This document shows, piece by piece, positions 27,345-36,641 of a stretch of 64,000 bases of DNA (position 1 is its first letter; each line of letters begins with the position of its first letter). The translations under genes and the position numbers were made by a program. The notes beneath the pieces are model-generated. The model did no database searches, was not told the origin of the DNA, and saw only the letters and a list, made by a program, of their open reading frames with translations. Origin of the DNA: Micavibrio_A sp040381535 (lineage in GTDB: Bacteria > Pseudomonadota > Alphaproteobacteria > Micavibrionales > Micavibrionaceae); the NCBI GenBank assembly GCA_040381535.1, contig JBEIHF010000007.1, positions 15,134-79,133 of the forward strand, read 5' to 3'.

Positions 27345-29327
27345 ATGGCACCCAAAAAGAAAAAATCCAAAAAAAAAGACAATAACGGCACGTTCCTTGG
27401 CGGAATAATGCGTTGGGTTGTCGTTTGCGGATTATGGTTCGCGCTGATCCTTAGCCTGACGCTGGCATGGTTCGCGGGCGAACTGCCCTCTATCACCGAA
27501 CAGATGATTTTCGAGCGCCGCCCGACCATCATCATCAAGGCAAATGACGGCACCATCATGGATCGCTACGGCGACATCAAGGGCGAAACGGTCGCGGTAA
27601 AAGATCTACCCCCGCACGTGGCCGAAGCAATCATCGCCACGGAAGACAGACGTTTTTATTACCATTTCGGCATCGACCCGCTCGGCGTTGCCCGCGCCAT
27701 GGGCGTGAACATCATCAATGCGGGTTTCGTGCAGGGCGGATCGACTATCACGCAGCAACTCGCCAAAAACCTGTTCTTGAGCCGCGAGCGCACGTTGAAA
27801 AGAAAAATTCAAGAAGCCATGCTCGCCATCTGGCTTGAAACCAAACTGACCAAGGATGAAATCCTATCCGCCTATCTGAACCGCGTGTATCTGGGTTCGG
27901 GTGCGTACGGTATCGACGCTGCGGCGAAAGTGTATTTCAACAAAAGCGCGAAAGAACTCACCATCCGAGAATCCGCGACCATAGCAGGGCTTTTGAAAGC
28001 GCCCTCGCGCTATTCACCCTCTTCCAATCCAAGCCTTTCGGCGCAACGCACACGCGTGGTCTTAAACGCGATGTATGAAGCGGGATTCTTAGATAAGGAA
28101 GAATTTGCGAAACTCGACAAAATGCCGCCCTCACCGCCGCGCAAGCCTTCATCCGGCGACACGATACGCTATTTCACCGATTACATCGTATCCCAAGTTG
28201 AAGGTGTGATCGGTATCCCAGAAGAAGACATCATCGTCGAGACCACATTGGACCGCGACGTGCAGGCACGCGCCGAAGCCGCCATCACCAAAGCGGTTCT
28301 TACCTACGGCGATACCTATGATCTTTCGCAGGGCGCGGCATTGTTCATGTCTTTGGACGGCGCGATTGTCGCTATGGTCGGCGGACGTGATTACGAAGTA
28401 TCCGAATATAACCGTGTGACGCATGCACTTCGCTCCCCCGGCTCCTCGTTCAAACCGATCGTGTATCTCTCCGCGCTCGAACACGGATGGAACCCCAGCA
28501 GTCTCATAGTTGACGAGCCAATCACCGATGGCCGTTACCGCCCGCAAAACTACGGCGGACAATATTACGGCGAAGTGACGCTGACCGAAGCGCTCACGCG
28601 ATCCCTAAACACCGTGTCCGTCAATCTCATGCGCGATGTGGGCCCTGAAGAAACCGTCGGTCTTGCGAGACGTCTGGGTATCACGGCAGACCTTGAAGCC
28701 AGCCTTGCCCTTGCGCTCGGCTCCAACGGCATACCGATGATGGAAATGGTTACGGCCTATGCGACGATCGGCCGCGGCGGCGTGGCGGTAGAGCCTTTCG
28801 CCATCGCCAAGATCACTAAGAACGACGGCACAACCATTTATGAACAACCCAAAGAACGCACGGCGCGCCAAGTCGTCGCGCGCGGCTATATCTCGCAGAT
28901 TACGGGTATGATGCAGTCCGTCGTGAAGTACGGCACAGGCCAAGCGGCGCAAGGACCTTACATGGCCGCAGGTAAAACCGGAACGTCACAAGATTTCCGC
29001 GACGCGTGGTTCGTCGGTTTTACCAATCAGTATGCAGGCGCCGTATGGGTCGGGAACGACGACAATTCCCCCATGAAGCGCGTGACGGGCGGCATGGTGC
29101 CAGCCCCCGTATGGCGCGAAATCATGACGACGGCATCGGCCAAACCCGCGAAGTCCTATTACAATGTGCGCAATGTCGAGAGTGACTTCAGCTTCCAAGA
29201 CCTGCTGGGCCGTTTGATGGGCGGCGACGATGGTCCGGTATTGGAAGGCGGCCCGAACGGCGCTGCGCCCGAATACAAGCCTAGCAATGACATGCGGAAA
29301 AAAGGCAATATCCAGTTCAATGACTAA
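27345..29327 (+). CDS. Class A penicillin-binding protein (PBP1A family)
   Basis: 660 residues: a short basic cytosolic tail (KKKKSKKK), one transmembrane helix, and a GT51 glycosyltransferase domain (about residues 75-250) with the catalytic Glu in IATEDRRFYYHFGIDP and GGSTITQQLAKNL. A penicillin-binding transpeptidase domain (about 310-610) has S367-S-F-K370, a later SLN triad, and KTGTSQDFRDAWFVG. It polymerises and crosslinks peptidoglycan at the inner membrane. It is shorter than E. coli PBP1A and lacks the OB-fold insertion. The 3' end overlaps the phzF-like start by 8 nt. Whether it is best named PBP1A or PBP1C cannot be told by eye; the length fits the 1A group. Confidence 0.92.
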   Translation: MAPKKKKSKKKDNNGTFLGGIMRWVVVCGLWFALILSLTLAWFAGELPSITEQMIFERRPTIIIKANDGTIMDRYGDIKGETVAVKDLPPHVAEAIIATEDRRFYYHFGIDPLGVARAMGVNIINAGFVQGGSTITQQLAKNLFLSRERTLKRKIQEAMLAIWLETKLTKDEILSAYLNRVYLGSGAYGIDAAAKVYFNKSAKELTIRESATIAGLLKAPSRYSPSSNPSLSAQRTRVVLNAMYEAGFLDKEEFAKLDKMPPSPPRKPSSGDTIRYFTDYIVSQVEGVIGIPEEDIIVETTLDRDVQARAEAAITKAVLTYGDTYDLSQGAALFMSLDGAIVAMVGGRDYEVSEYNRVTHALRSPGSSFKPIVYLSALEHGWNPSSLIVDEPITDGRYRPQNYGGQYYGEVTLTEALTRSLNTVSVNLMRDVGPEETVGLARRLGITADLEASLALALGSNGIPMMEMVTAYATIGRGGVAVEPFAIAKITKNDGTTIYEQPKERTARQVVARGYISQITGMMQSVVKYGTGQAAQGPYMAAGKTGTSQDFRDAWFVGFTNQYAGAVWVGNDDNSPMKRVTGGMVPAPVWREIMTTASAKPAKSYYNVRNVESDFSFQDLLGRLMGGDDGPVLEGGPNGAAPEYKPSNDMRKKGNIQFND

Positions 29328-30120
29328 GACGTTCCCCATGTATCAAGTGGATGCGTTCGCGGAAAAGCTCTTTATGGGCAACCCCGCCGCCGTGATCGTG
29401 CTCGATGAATTCCTGCCCAACGATCTGATGCAAAATATTGCGATGGAAAACAATCTTTCCGAAACGGCGTTTATTGTGCCGCGCGGCGATTATTACGACA
29501 TCACTTGGTTTACGCCGATGTCGGAAATCGACCTTTGTGGCCACGCCACCCTCGCTTCAGCGCATGTGATTTTTGAACATCTGGGATATAAAAGCGAAAC
29601 GCTTTTACTGAAAACCCGCAAAGTAGGCGATCTGCGCGTGACACGCGAAAACGGCATGTTGTTTCTGGATTTCCCTGCAAGGCCACCGGAAAAATTCGAT
29701 GCCCTCCCCGACTGCGTGATCGAAGGATTGAACGGCCACAAGCCAAGAGAAGTTTACGTCAGCCGTGATTACATGTTGGTCTATGACGATCCCAAAACGG
29801 TTAAAGCCATCAAACCGGATTTCAAACGTTTGGGTGAAGGCGGAAAATTCACCATCATCACGGCCAAGGCCGACCTCGAAGACAATTGCGATTTTATCAG
29901 CAGGTTTTTCTGCGCCGGAGACGGCATTGAAGAAGACCCCGTCACGGGTTCGGCTCACTGCAACCTTATCCCTTATTGGGCTTCACGGCTCGGCAAGACG
30001 AAAATGATAGCCAAACAAGTTTCCGAGCGCGGCGGCACGCTTGTCTGCGAACTTCAAGACGACCGCGTTCGAATGGGCGGCAAAGCTTTCACTTACCTTG
30101 AAGGCAAGATCAGCGTTTAA
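29320..30120 (+). CDS. PhzF-family isomerase/epimerase-like protein
   Basis: 266 residues from the ATG at 29320 that overlaps the penicillin-binding protein stop; MYQVDAF at 29338 is an alternative start. Features: FMGNPAAVIVL, the catalytic Glu in NNLSETAFIVP, WFTPMSEIDLCGHATLASA, and the C-terminal DPVTGSAHCNLIPYWA, all typical of the diaminopimelate-epimerase-like PhzF fold. Biosynthetic phenazine genes are absent, so it is one of the many PhzF homologues of unknown substrate. Confidence 0.88.
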   Translation: MTKTFPMYQVDAFAEKLFMGNPAAVIVLDEFLPNDLMQNIAMENNLSETAFIVPRGDYYDITWFTPMSEIDLCGHATLASAHVIFEHLGYKSETLLLKTRKVGDLRVTRENGMLFLDFPARPPEKFDALPDCVIEGLNGHKPREVYVSRDYMLVYDDPKTVKAIKPDFKRLGEGGKFTIITAKADLEDNCDFISRFFCAGDGIEEDPVTGSAHCNLIPYWASRLGKTKMIAKQVSERGGTLVCELQDDRVRMGGKAFTYLEGKISV

Positions 30121-30551
30121 ACCTGCAAAGGTTCCGAAAGCACCGGGTAGTCACGTTTGAAGGCTGCAAATTTATCTTCGCCGATAGCATCCCAGTATGC
30201 TTTCATTTCTAAAGTAGAAGCACACGGCCCGCCCACTTCGAAACCCGAGCGCATCAAAGAACGATCGATATATTCGAGATAGGATTCCGGAAAAGCGCGA
30301 CGCGGAGCGCGCAGCCCCATATCCGCAAGAGTCTTGGCAACGATCGCATCGGATGAATCCAGCATGTCCGCCGTGAATTGAATGGCAGACAAAACCTTGA
30401 TTTCGATGCGGCTATTGGGCACCAATCTTATGTGGCGCATAAAACGGGCGTAGATTTCGTGATCTGATCCGCCGTTGAGTTCGAGAGGCGGCAGTGGCAG
30501 GCTAACATCGTGTCGTGACTTGTTGTCGTTCGCTTTTAAGATGTCGGTCAT
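30117..30551 (-). CDS. Hypothetical protein
   Basis: 144 residues. The start at 30551 is preceded by AAGGAGG at ideal spacing, which rules out the in-frame start 14 codons further upstream. It is a soluble, acidic-to-neutral protein with DHEIYARFMRHIRLVP and SYLEYIDRSLMRSG as helix-like stretches; no motif is recognised. Its stop overlaps the phzF-like stop by 3 bp through a TTTAAA palindrome. Function unknown. Confidence 0.7.
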   Translation of the reverse strand: MTDILKANDNKSRHDVSLPLPPLELNGGSDHEIYARFMRHIRLVPNSRIEIKVLSAIQFTADMLDSSDAIVAKTLADMGLRAPRRAFPESYLEYIDRSLMRSGFEVGGPCASTLEMKAYWDAIGEDKFAAFKRDYPVLSEPLQV

Positions 30552-30653
30552 GGCAAACCTCCTTGTTCGCATAAGATCCATGCTCATCTGCAAACATTAA
30601 TGGAATCTTAAAAGTTCCATGGCGGACTGTGTATACTTTGTGAACAAAAGTTC

Positions 30654-31070
30654 CTAACGCCTTGGAATCGCCGCCACTGCCAACTTATCCACACGCTCGT
30701 TTTCATCATGCCCATCATGACCCCGAACCCAGACAAATTTCACATCGTGCTTGGTAACCTGCTCATCGATTCGCAACCAAAGGTCCTGATTCTTGATGCG
30801 GGCCGGCCAGCCTTTCGCCTTCCAGCCCTTCATCCATTCGGTCACGCCTTTCTGGACATACTGCGAATCTGTGTAAAGCGTAACGCTCGAGGATTTTTTG
30901 AGCGCGGCCAAACCTTCGATTACCGCCATCATTTCCATGCGATTGTTTGTGGTTTCCTTTGCGCCGCCGGAAATTTCTTTTTCGGTGGTTTTATAACGAA
31001 GCAACGCCGCCCATCCGCCGGGGCCAGGATTTCCTGAACATGCGCCATCAGTGAATATTTCCACGCTCAT
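30654..31070 (-). CDS. rnhA: Ribonuclease HI
   Basis: 138 residues from [19 protein letters not shown]. An upstream in-frame ATG would add 14 basic residues from inside thrB and is rejected, because this ATG overlaps the thrB stop as ATGA. Catalytic carboxylates are visible: Asp in FTDGACSG, Glu in [13 protein letters not shown], Asp in [11 protein letters not shown] and the late Asp in ERVDKLAV. It removes RNA from RNA-DNA hybrids in the cytosol. It is slightly shorter than E. coli RNase HI at the C-terminus. Coupled to thrB. Confidence 0.95.
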   Translation of the reverse strand: MSVEIFTDGACSGNPGPGGWAALLRYKTTEKEISGGAKETTNNRMEMMAVIEGLAALKKSSSVTLYTDSQYVQKGVTEWMKGWKAKGWPARIKNQDLWLRIDEQVTKHDVKFVWVRGHDGHDENERVDKLAVAAIPRR

Positions 31071-32038
31071 GCGGCGACGCCCTTTTCGTCTTGGAATTTC
31101 TGGTAATGACACAGGCGTTTTTTATACACCATCGGATCGTGCGGCTTAATGTGGTCGCCCTGCTTGTAGCGCAGTTTTTCTTCACAGCGCGAAAGCAGGA
31201 AACGCAAACACGCGGCGCGGATCAGAACAGGCAACGAAAGCTTTTCCTCGTGCGATAGAGGTCTCATCGTATGATAGCCCTTAATGAAAGCATTGAAGCA
31301 TTCGGGGCGAAAGTCATTGCTTTCATCAAAAGCCCATGCGCTTAAAGCTATCGCAAGGTCATAGGCGAAGTAATCGGTGCAGACGAAGTGGAAATCGAAC
31401 ACGCCTGTGATTTCGACGCCCTTCGCAAACACGTTGTCGGGGAAAAAATCGGCATGGATAGAACCCGCAGGCAAATCTTTCGGCCAGTGCGAGGCTATGA
31501 AAGTATATTCATCCGCCGCAAACTTATAAAGTCCTTCGTCAATATGGTTCAGGCGATCGCCCATTTCCGCGAGCCATGTTTGCCAACGATGCATCCCGAA
31601 ACGGTTGGGCGATGTCCGCGTGAAAGCATGAACCGCCAGATGCATTTGTGCGAGAACCGTCCCCGCCTCTTCGCATAATTCGGGCGTGATCATCTGCGGA
31701 TAGCATCCCGCGCCTTCGAGCAGCACGGTGAAGAACGCGGCAGGGCGCTTGTTGAGCATGCCGTAACGCGTGCCATCCTTGCGTTCTATGGTTTCGGGGC
31801 AAGGCACCCCGCTTTTGTCGAGCTCCACCGCATAATTCAAAAAGAACGCAATATCTTCGATGATTACGCGGTGCGGTTCGAATAACGTGAGCACATAACG
31901 GCTCTTGCTCGTGAGCACAAAATAATTGGTATTGGATACCCCCGCCTCGATCCCTTCATGCGAAACCAGCGTCCCGATGTTATAATCATTCAGGAACGAG
32001 GAAAGCTCGTCGGTGGAGACTTTGGTGTAAACAGCCAT
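31067..32038 (-). CDS. thrB: Homoserine kinase (aminoglycoside-phosphotransferase fold)
   Basis: 323 residues. This is the kinase-fold ThrB of alphaproteobacteria and pseudomonads, unrelated to the GHMP-type ThrB of E. coli. Landmarks: [16 protein letters not shown] at the N-terminus, the catalytic loop [13 protein letters not shown] with HxD and Asn, and the metal-binding [19 protein letters not shown]. It phosphorylates homoserine for threonine synthesis. It overlaps rnhA by 4 nt, and ispH is 30 bp upstream on the same strand, which matches the ispH-thrB-rnhA order seen in many alphaproteobacteria. Confidence 0.93.
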   Translation of the reverse strand: MAVYTKVSTDELSSFLNDYNIGTLVSHEGIEAGVSNTNYFVLTSKSRYVLTLFEPHRVIIEDIAFFLNYAVELDKSGVPCPETIERKDGTRYGMLNKRPAAFFTVLLEGAGCYPQMITPELCEEAGTVLAQMHLAVHAFTRTSPNRFGMHRWQTWLAEMGDRLNHIDEGLYKFAADEYTFIASHWPKDLPAGSIHADFFPDNVFAKGVEITGVFDFHFVCTDYFAYDLAIALSAWAFDESNDFRPECFNAFIKGYHTMRPLSHEEKLSLPVLIRAACLRFLLSRCEEKLRYKQGDHIKPHDPMVYKKRLCHYQKFQDEKGVAA

Positions 32039-32068
32039 GCTGACAGTTTAAGGACGTATTAGCGCAAA

Positions 32069-33034
32069 TCAAGCGACTTTTTCTTCAGCATCACGCAGGA
32101 TACGGGGAATGTTGAAGACGACGTTTTCTTGGGTGATGGCGACCTCTTCCACGGTCACATCGAACCGTTCTTTTGCGGCAGATACAACTTCGTCGATCAA
32201 AATATCAGGCGCGGAAGCGCCCGCGGTAAGACCCATCACATTGATGCCATCCAACCATTTCCAATCGATCTCGGATGCGCGCTGTACGAGGATTGCTTTG
32301 TCGCATCCATAGGCCACGCCGACTTCGACCAGACGATTGGAGTTCGAAGAGTTCGGTGCACCGATGACCATGAGTGCATCACAGCGCGGCGCGATCGCCT
32401 TCACCGCTGCTTGGCGGTTGGTCGTGGCGTAACAGATGTCTTCTTTGCCAGGACCGATGATGTGCGGATATTTTACTTTAAGCCCATCCACCACTTCGGC
32501 TGTGTCATCGACGGACAATGTGGTTTGCGTGCAGAACGCGATATTGTGCGGATCTTCCACGTTTAAATTCTCGACGTCTTTGAGTGTTTCGACGAGCAGA
32601 ACGGCGCCGCCCGGCAATTGGCCCATCGTGCCGACGACTTCGGGGTGGCCCTGATGGCCGATCAAAATAATCTGGCGACCGAGCTCGTGATGTTTCTCCG
32701 CCTCTTTATGCACCTTGCTTACCAGCGGGCAGGTTGCATCGATGTAAAACATCTCGCGCGTTTTAGCTTCGGCAGGTACAGCCTTTGCCACACCGTGCGC
32801 GGAGAAAATGACAGGCTGTCCGTCATTGGGAATTTCGGCCAACTCCTCGACGAACACCGCGCCCTTAGCACGCAGCCCGTCGACAACAAATTTATTATGA
32901 ACGATTTCATGGCGCACATAGACGGGCGCGCCGTATTTTTCGATGGCCTTTTCGACAATCTGGATGGCGCGGTCCACGCCCGCGCAAAAGCCGCGCGGCG
33001 CAGAGAGCAATATGGTCAAAGGACGTTTTTCCAT
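32069..33034 (-). CDS. ispH: 4-hydroxy-3-methylbut-2-enyl diphosphate reductase
   Basis: 321 residues. The last step of the MEP pathway gives IPP and DMAPP. The three cysteines that hold the [4Fe-4S] cluster are present in [24 protein letters not shown] and [13 protein letters not shown]; the catalytic Glu lies in [17 protein letters not shown] context and [11 protein letters not shown] carries a conserved His. IspA and Dxs of the same pathway are encoded 4-8 kb away. It heads the ispH-thrB-rnhA operon. Confidence 0.97.
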   Translation of the reverse strand: MEKRPLTILLSAPRGFCAGVDRAIQIVEKAIEKYGAPVYVRHEIVHNKFVVDGLRAKGAVFVEELAEIPNDGQPVIFSAHGVAKAVPAEAKTREMFYIDATCPLVSKVHKEAEKHHELGRQIILIGHQGHPEVVGTMGQLPGGAVLLVETLKDVENLNVEDPHNIAFCTQTTLSVDDTAEVVDGLKVKYPHIIGPGKEDICYATTNRQAAVKAIAPRCDALMVIGAPNSSNSNRLVEVGVAYGCDKAILVQRASEIDWKWLDGINVMGLTAGASAPDILIDEVVSAAKERFDVTVEEVAITQENVVFNIPRILRDAEEKVA

Positions 33035-33115
33035 AGCCGTTTATATAGAGGACAATTGCGCCAAAATCCATAGCAAAACCTTGTTTTGGCCATAGAGCTG
33101 GCCTATGATTTGGCC

Positions 33116-33850
33116 ATGAAATTCAACGCGCTCCTCCTAGTCTCTGTACTCGCCCTTACGTCCTGCTCGACAGTCTCAGGCTTGAAAAACGACCTCGCGG
33201 TCGGATATGACAAGATCGCGGGCGTATTCCATTCGCCGCCCGATCCGGTGAAGGAAGAAAAGAAAAAACTTCCCGTCTATGACGGCACCTGCCCGCCCGT
33301 CACCGTGCGCCCCGATCTGGCACGCCTTGTTGATTTCCATGATGCCGCAAAAACATCCGCAAGCGACAAAGTTTCTGAAGTGAACATTGTGGACGTCAAG
33401 AATGTCTGCCGCATGGAAAAAGAAACTTTGCTGATGCAGATCGATCTGACCTTGAGCGGAAGAACCGGACCCAAGGCACGCATCAAATCCGGCGACAAGC
33501 CAAGCTTCGCGTATCCGTACTTCGTTGCGGTAACAGATTCTCAAGGCACCGTGGTTTCAAAAGAAATATTCGCGGCTTCGCTCGCCTATGGCGCAACGCA
33601 GAACGAACTGGCACAAGGCGAAACTGTGTTCCAAGCCATGCCTTTCCCCGGTCTCACACAAGGCATCGCGTATAATGTCGTGGTGGGTTTTCAATTAACG
33701 TCGGATCAATTGGCGTATAACCAAGGCAACACGCTCGCGCATAGCGATTTATCGACGCCCGTTTCCATTCCGCCGCCCACAATCGCGCCGCCCGCAAAAT
33801 CGACATCGGCTATTCCAAAGCCCGTTACGAAACCCGTTATTGCGAATTAA
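33116..33850 (+). CDS. Putative lipoprotein of unknown function
   Basis: 244 residues starting at the second ATG of the frame, which begins the lipoprotein signal MKFNALLLVSVLALTSC (lipobox LTSC, Cys17). The mature region has a Cys pair (GTCPPV and KNVCRME), a beta-rich middle and a Pro/Lys-rich low-complexity tail (SIPPPTIAPPAKS). The sequence KNVCRMEKETLLMQIDLTLSG recalls unstudied alphaproteobacterial lipoproteins, but I cannot name a family. It is divergent from ispH and overlaps the next gene's stop by 4 bp. Confidence 0.7.
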   Translation: MKFNALLLVSVLALTSCSTVSGLKNDLAVGYDKIAGVFHSPPDPVKEEKKKLPVYDGTCPPVTVRPDLARLVDFHDAAKTSASDKVSEVNIVDVKNVCRMEKETLLMQIDLTLSGRTGPKARIKSGDKPSFAYPYFVAVTDSQGTVVSKEIFAASLAYGATQNELAQGETVFQAMPFPGLTQGIAYNVVVGFQLTSDQLAYNQGNTLAHSDLSTPVSIPPPTIAPPAKSTSAIPKPVTKPVIAN

Positions 33851-35097
33851 AAAGATGTGCGCAACGTTTTAACCGCGCTCGATAGCGATCTGCGTGCGCG
33901 GTAGAGGGATATCTGCAAGCTTGATCCCAGAGATTTTCCCGCCCCCCGTTTTTGCATGACATCCCATGTTTCGGTGATGCCGAAATAAACGTGATACGGC
34001 GTGGTCGCGGGCATGAAATCTGCGGAGGGCGATAAATCGCGGTTTAGCGATTCCGTCCAGAAACCGCGTTCCTGCATATATTTACTTTCGAACACACCGA
34101 CCATTTTTGTTACACGGTCCTTGATATCTTGACGGTTCGGCGCCGCTTCCAGCATCAACGCATTGGCTTTCAACGCTTCGCAAAAAGGCCAAATGCGTTT
34201 GGTATCCGAAATCACGTAACCGTTGGGTGATACGATGTCATAGATACCGCCATATTGTTCATCCCATCCATGTTCGTTCGCCCAGACGAGAAGCTGCAAG
34301 CAGAATGGGTCATGCAAATTTTCCGCGCCCTTCATGGCCCCGTGTTTTTTGAGCAGCCATACCCATTCGAAATAATGGCCGGGTTCCAGATGATCGCCTT
34401 TGTCGGGGTGCGGTTTCAGATTGTCCGTGAAAAACTCTGTGAGCGTTCCGCGGCGGGAATCGAAAAACACGCTTTGGAAGAGCGAGACCATCTCATCCGC
34501 CATAGCTTCGAAGTTCCTGCCACCCCATGTTTCCTGTGCGAACAGACAGGCTTCTAGCAAATGCATATGCGGATTTTGGCGGCGAATTCTGGGCAGCGGC
34601 TTGGAATTAGGCCCCAATGCCTCGGACAAACCCAAAGGCAGGGCAAACCGCGCATCTATCAGACGCAAGACATTCCCCGCCGTTTCTTCCGCCCGTTCAT
34701 CCCCCGTGGCGCGGTAGTAATGCGAACAGGCAAAGATGACAAAGGCGAGCGCGTAAAGATCGCAGGTTTTATCGCTCACCCGCCCTTCATCGTCCAACGC
34801 GAAATGCCAAAGCCCCGTCGCAGGATCATAATAACGGTCCATAATAAATTCAAACTGCTTTTTAAGATCGGCTTTGAACCCCTTGTTATTATTTAGGGAA
34901 GCATGCGCATAAATTGAAAGCTGGCGGCACTGCGCAACGAGCCTGCGCTGCCCCGTAAAGACAGGCTTGAAACCTTTGCCCAAGCGTTCGTAAAAGCCGC
35001 CGCGCGGGTCACGGAACGCTTCATGCCATTTGGGCGCCCAGCGCACTTGCAAGCGGGTTTCCAGAGAACGGACGGTGGAATGGATGCCAGAGGCCAT
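33847..35097 (-). CDS. AGE-family sugar epimerase/isomerase
   Basis: 416 residues from the ATG at 35097; an upstream ATG would add 25 residues not seen in the family. It is an (alpha/alpha)6-barrel protein of the N-acylglucosamine 2-epimerase / cellobiose epimerase / mannose isomerase group: RRLVAQCRQLSIYAHAS, RRQNPHMHLLEACLFA and LEPGHYFEWVWLLKKHG hold the conserved Arg and His residues of the barrel centre, and TKRIWPFCEALKANAL is typical of YihS/ManI-like members. The exact sugar substrate cannot be read from sequence. The N-terminus starts with a basic region. Confidence 0.83.
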   Translation of the reverse strand: MASGIHSTVRSLETRLQVRWAPKWHEAFRDPRGGFYERLGKGFKPVFTGQRRLVAQCRQLSIYAHASLNNNKGFKADLKKQFEFIMDRYYDPATGLWHFALDDEGRVSDKTCDLYALAFVIFACSHYYRATGDERAEETAGNVLRLIDARFALPLGLSEALGPNSKPLPRIRRQNPHMHLLEACLFAQETWGGRNFEAMADEMVSLFQSVFFDSRRGTLTEFFTDNLKPHPDKGDHLEPGHYFEWVWLLKKHGAMKGAENLHDPFCLQLLVWANEHGWDEQYGGIYDIVSPNGYVISDTKRIWPFCEALKANALMLEAAPNRQDIKDRVTKMVGVFESKYMQERGFWTESLNRDLSPSADFMPATTPYHVYFGITETWDVMQKRGAGKSLGSSLQISLYRARRSLSSAVKTLRTSF

Positions 35098-35159
35098 AAA
35101 CTTAACTATCTTGGTAAGGTCACTCAGGCATGATACTGACTCATGGCAGGATTGAAAAG

Positions 35160-36095
35160 ATGCCCCGCACAACTCTATACGCAGACGAAATAGCCCTTTT
35201 GCACGAGACCGGCCATTCCCACCCCGAACGGCCCGACAGAATGCGCGTTATTTTGGAATTGCTAACGGAAAAACCGTTTTCGGACCTGCCGCGCGGCATT
35301 ATCATGCCTGCGACCGAAGATCAAATCCTGCTCGCCCACCCATTGAGATACATCGAACATGTAGAATCGATCATTCCCGAAAAGGGTCATCGCCAAATCG
35401 ATTCCGACACAATCGTTTCTCCGCAATCATGGGAATGCGCGCTGGCGGCGGCGGGCGCGGCCTGCTCGGCCATCGACGATATCGCGAAAGGCAAAACCAC
35501 ACGTGCGTTCTGCGCCATGCGCCCTCCCGGCCACCATGCAGAGCAAACCGTGTCGATGGGGTTTTGTTTGTTCAACAATATTTTTATCGCCGCAAAGCAC
35601 GCGCAGGCAGCGCATGGTTTTAAAAAAATCGCGATTGTGGATTTCGACGTGCATCACGGGAACGGCACAGACGCAATGACGCGCATGCATGACGGCAGCA
35701 TATTGTTCGTCTCCACGCATCAATATCCATTATGGCCGATGACCGGGTTGGAAGAGGACAATGATGAAAGCGTCATGAATTTTACGCTCGCCCCTTTTAC
35801 GGGCTCAATGGAATTCAAAAAACTCTACGAAACGAAAGTCTTTCCCGCGGTAGATGCCTTCCAACCCGATTTACTTTTGGTGTCCGCAGGCTTTGATGCG
35901 CACAAGGACGATTCCATTGCGCAACTTAATTGGGAGACGGAAGATTACGGATGGGTCACGCAAAAGCTCTGCGCACTGGCAAACAAACACTGCGGCGGCA
36001 AGATGCTGACGGTACTCGAAGGCGGATATAACATTGAAGCCTTGAAGGCCAGCGTTGCGGTTCATATAGCTACGCTGGCGGGCCTGAAACTTTAA
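35160..36095 (+). CDS. Histone-deacetylase-family (HDAC-like) amidohydrolase
   Basis: 311 residues from MPRTTLYADE (an ATG 10 codons upstream is possible but lacks a better ribosome site). Zinc-deacetylase landmarks: HPERPDRMRVI, AMRPPGHHAEQTVSMGFCLFNN (the tandem His), VDFDVHHGNGT (metal-binding Asp and His), and DLLLVSAGFDAHKDD (second metal Asp). The late LTVLEGGYN supports the tyrosine-loop region. Bacterial relatives act on acetylpolyamines, acetylated proteins or small N-acetyl compounds; the substrate here is not known. The gene is divergent from the AGE-family gene. Confidence 0.88.
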   Translation: MPRTTLYADEIALLHETGHSHPERPDRMRVILELLTEKPFSDLPRGIIMPATEDQILLAHPLRYIEHVESIIPEKGHRQIDSDTIVSPQSWECALAAAGAACSAIDDIAKGKTTRAFCAMRPPGHHAEQTVSMGFCLFNNIFIAAKHAQAAHGFKKIAIVDFDVHHGNGTDAMTRMHDGSILFVSTHQYPLWPMTGLEEDNDESVMNFTLAPFTGSMEFKKLYETKVFPAVDAFQPDLLLVSAGFDAHKDDSIAQLNWETEDYGWVTQKLCALANKHCGGKMLTVLEGGYNIEALKASVAVHIATLAGLKL

Positions 36096-36097
36096 GC

Positions 36098-36226
36098 TTA
36101 GTGAGGCATCCGGCGCAGAATACCCGTGTTAATGGAATTCTCGCGTTTTTCGGACAAACGACGGTTCAAACGCCATACAAACATGTTGGTGATGTCTTGT
36201 GCCTGTTGTTTTTGGGGCTGATTCAT
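36098..36226 (-). CDS. Small basic protein, 42 residues
   Basis: A short open frame in the gap after the deacetylase gene, MNQPQKQQAQDIT through ILRRMPH. AAGAG lies 6 nt before the ATG at 36226; another ATG two codons earlier touches the same site and is less likely. The composition is plausible for a real small protein (Gln-rich start, Arg-rich end, predicted helix MFVWRLNRRLSEK). No homologue is recognised and no other evidence supports it. Confidence 0.4.
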   Translation of the reverse strand: MNQPQKQQAQDITNMFVWRLNRRLSEKRENSINTGILRRMPH

Positions 36227-36379
36227 TGTCATCTCTTTATTCAGTCTTCTATTTACCTATTATAGCTTCAAAGACGGTTTTTAAGTTTTGCAAAGACTGG
36301 TCCCCTGCCTTGCGTATTTGGGCTAACTGACATATATTGCCCCCCTGCATAATGCTGAAAAACAAGGACGATTCTGACC

Positions 36380-36625
36380 GTGGCTACCGCGCAAACCCTT
36401 GATAAACTTAGCTTTGAGAAAGCCCTTGGTGAACTAGAAGAGATTGTCCGAGCGCTGGAATCCGGCAAAGCGCCCCTGGAAGAATCTATCGAACAGTATG
36501 AGCGCGGCGTGGCCTTGAAGTCCCACTGCGAAAAGAAGCTTGCGGAAGCACGCCTTAAGATAGAAAAGATCACCCTATCCTCGGACGGCTCGGTCAAAAC
36601 CGAAGCCTTCGAAATTAAAGAATAG
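36380..36625 (+). CDS. xseB: Exodeoxyribonuclease VII small subunit
   Basis: 81 residues from a GTG start. The short helical hairpin with [20 protein letters not shown] and [23 protein letters not shown] is diagnostic of XseB, which binds XseA to make the single-strand-specific exonuclease VII. The large subunit is not in the window. It stands first in the xseB-ispA pair that, with dxs downstream, is a common proteobacterial arrangement. Confidence 0.95.
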   Translation: MATAQTLDKLSFEKALGELEEIVRALESGKAPLEESIEQYERGVALKSHCEKKLAEARLKIEKITLSSDGSVKTEAFEIKE

Positions 36626-36641
36626 AAGAGAGATTTAACGC

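Noticed and set aside
29320..30120. Part of a phenazine biosynthesis cluster
   Set aside because: Only the PhzF-like protein is present; no phzA, B, C, D, E or G homologue is in the window.
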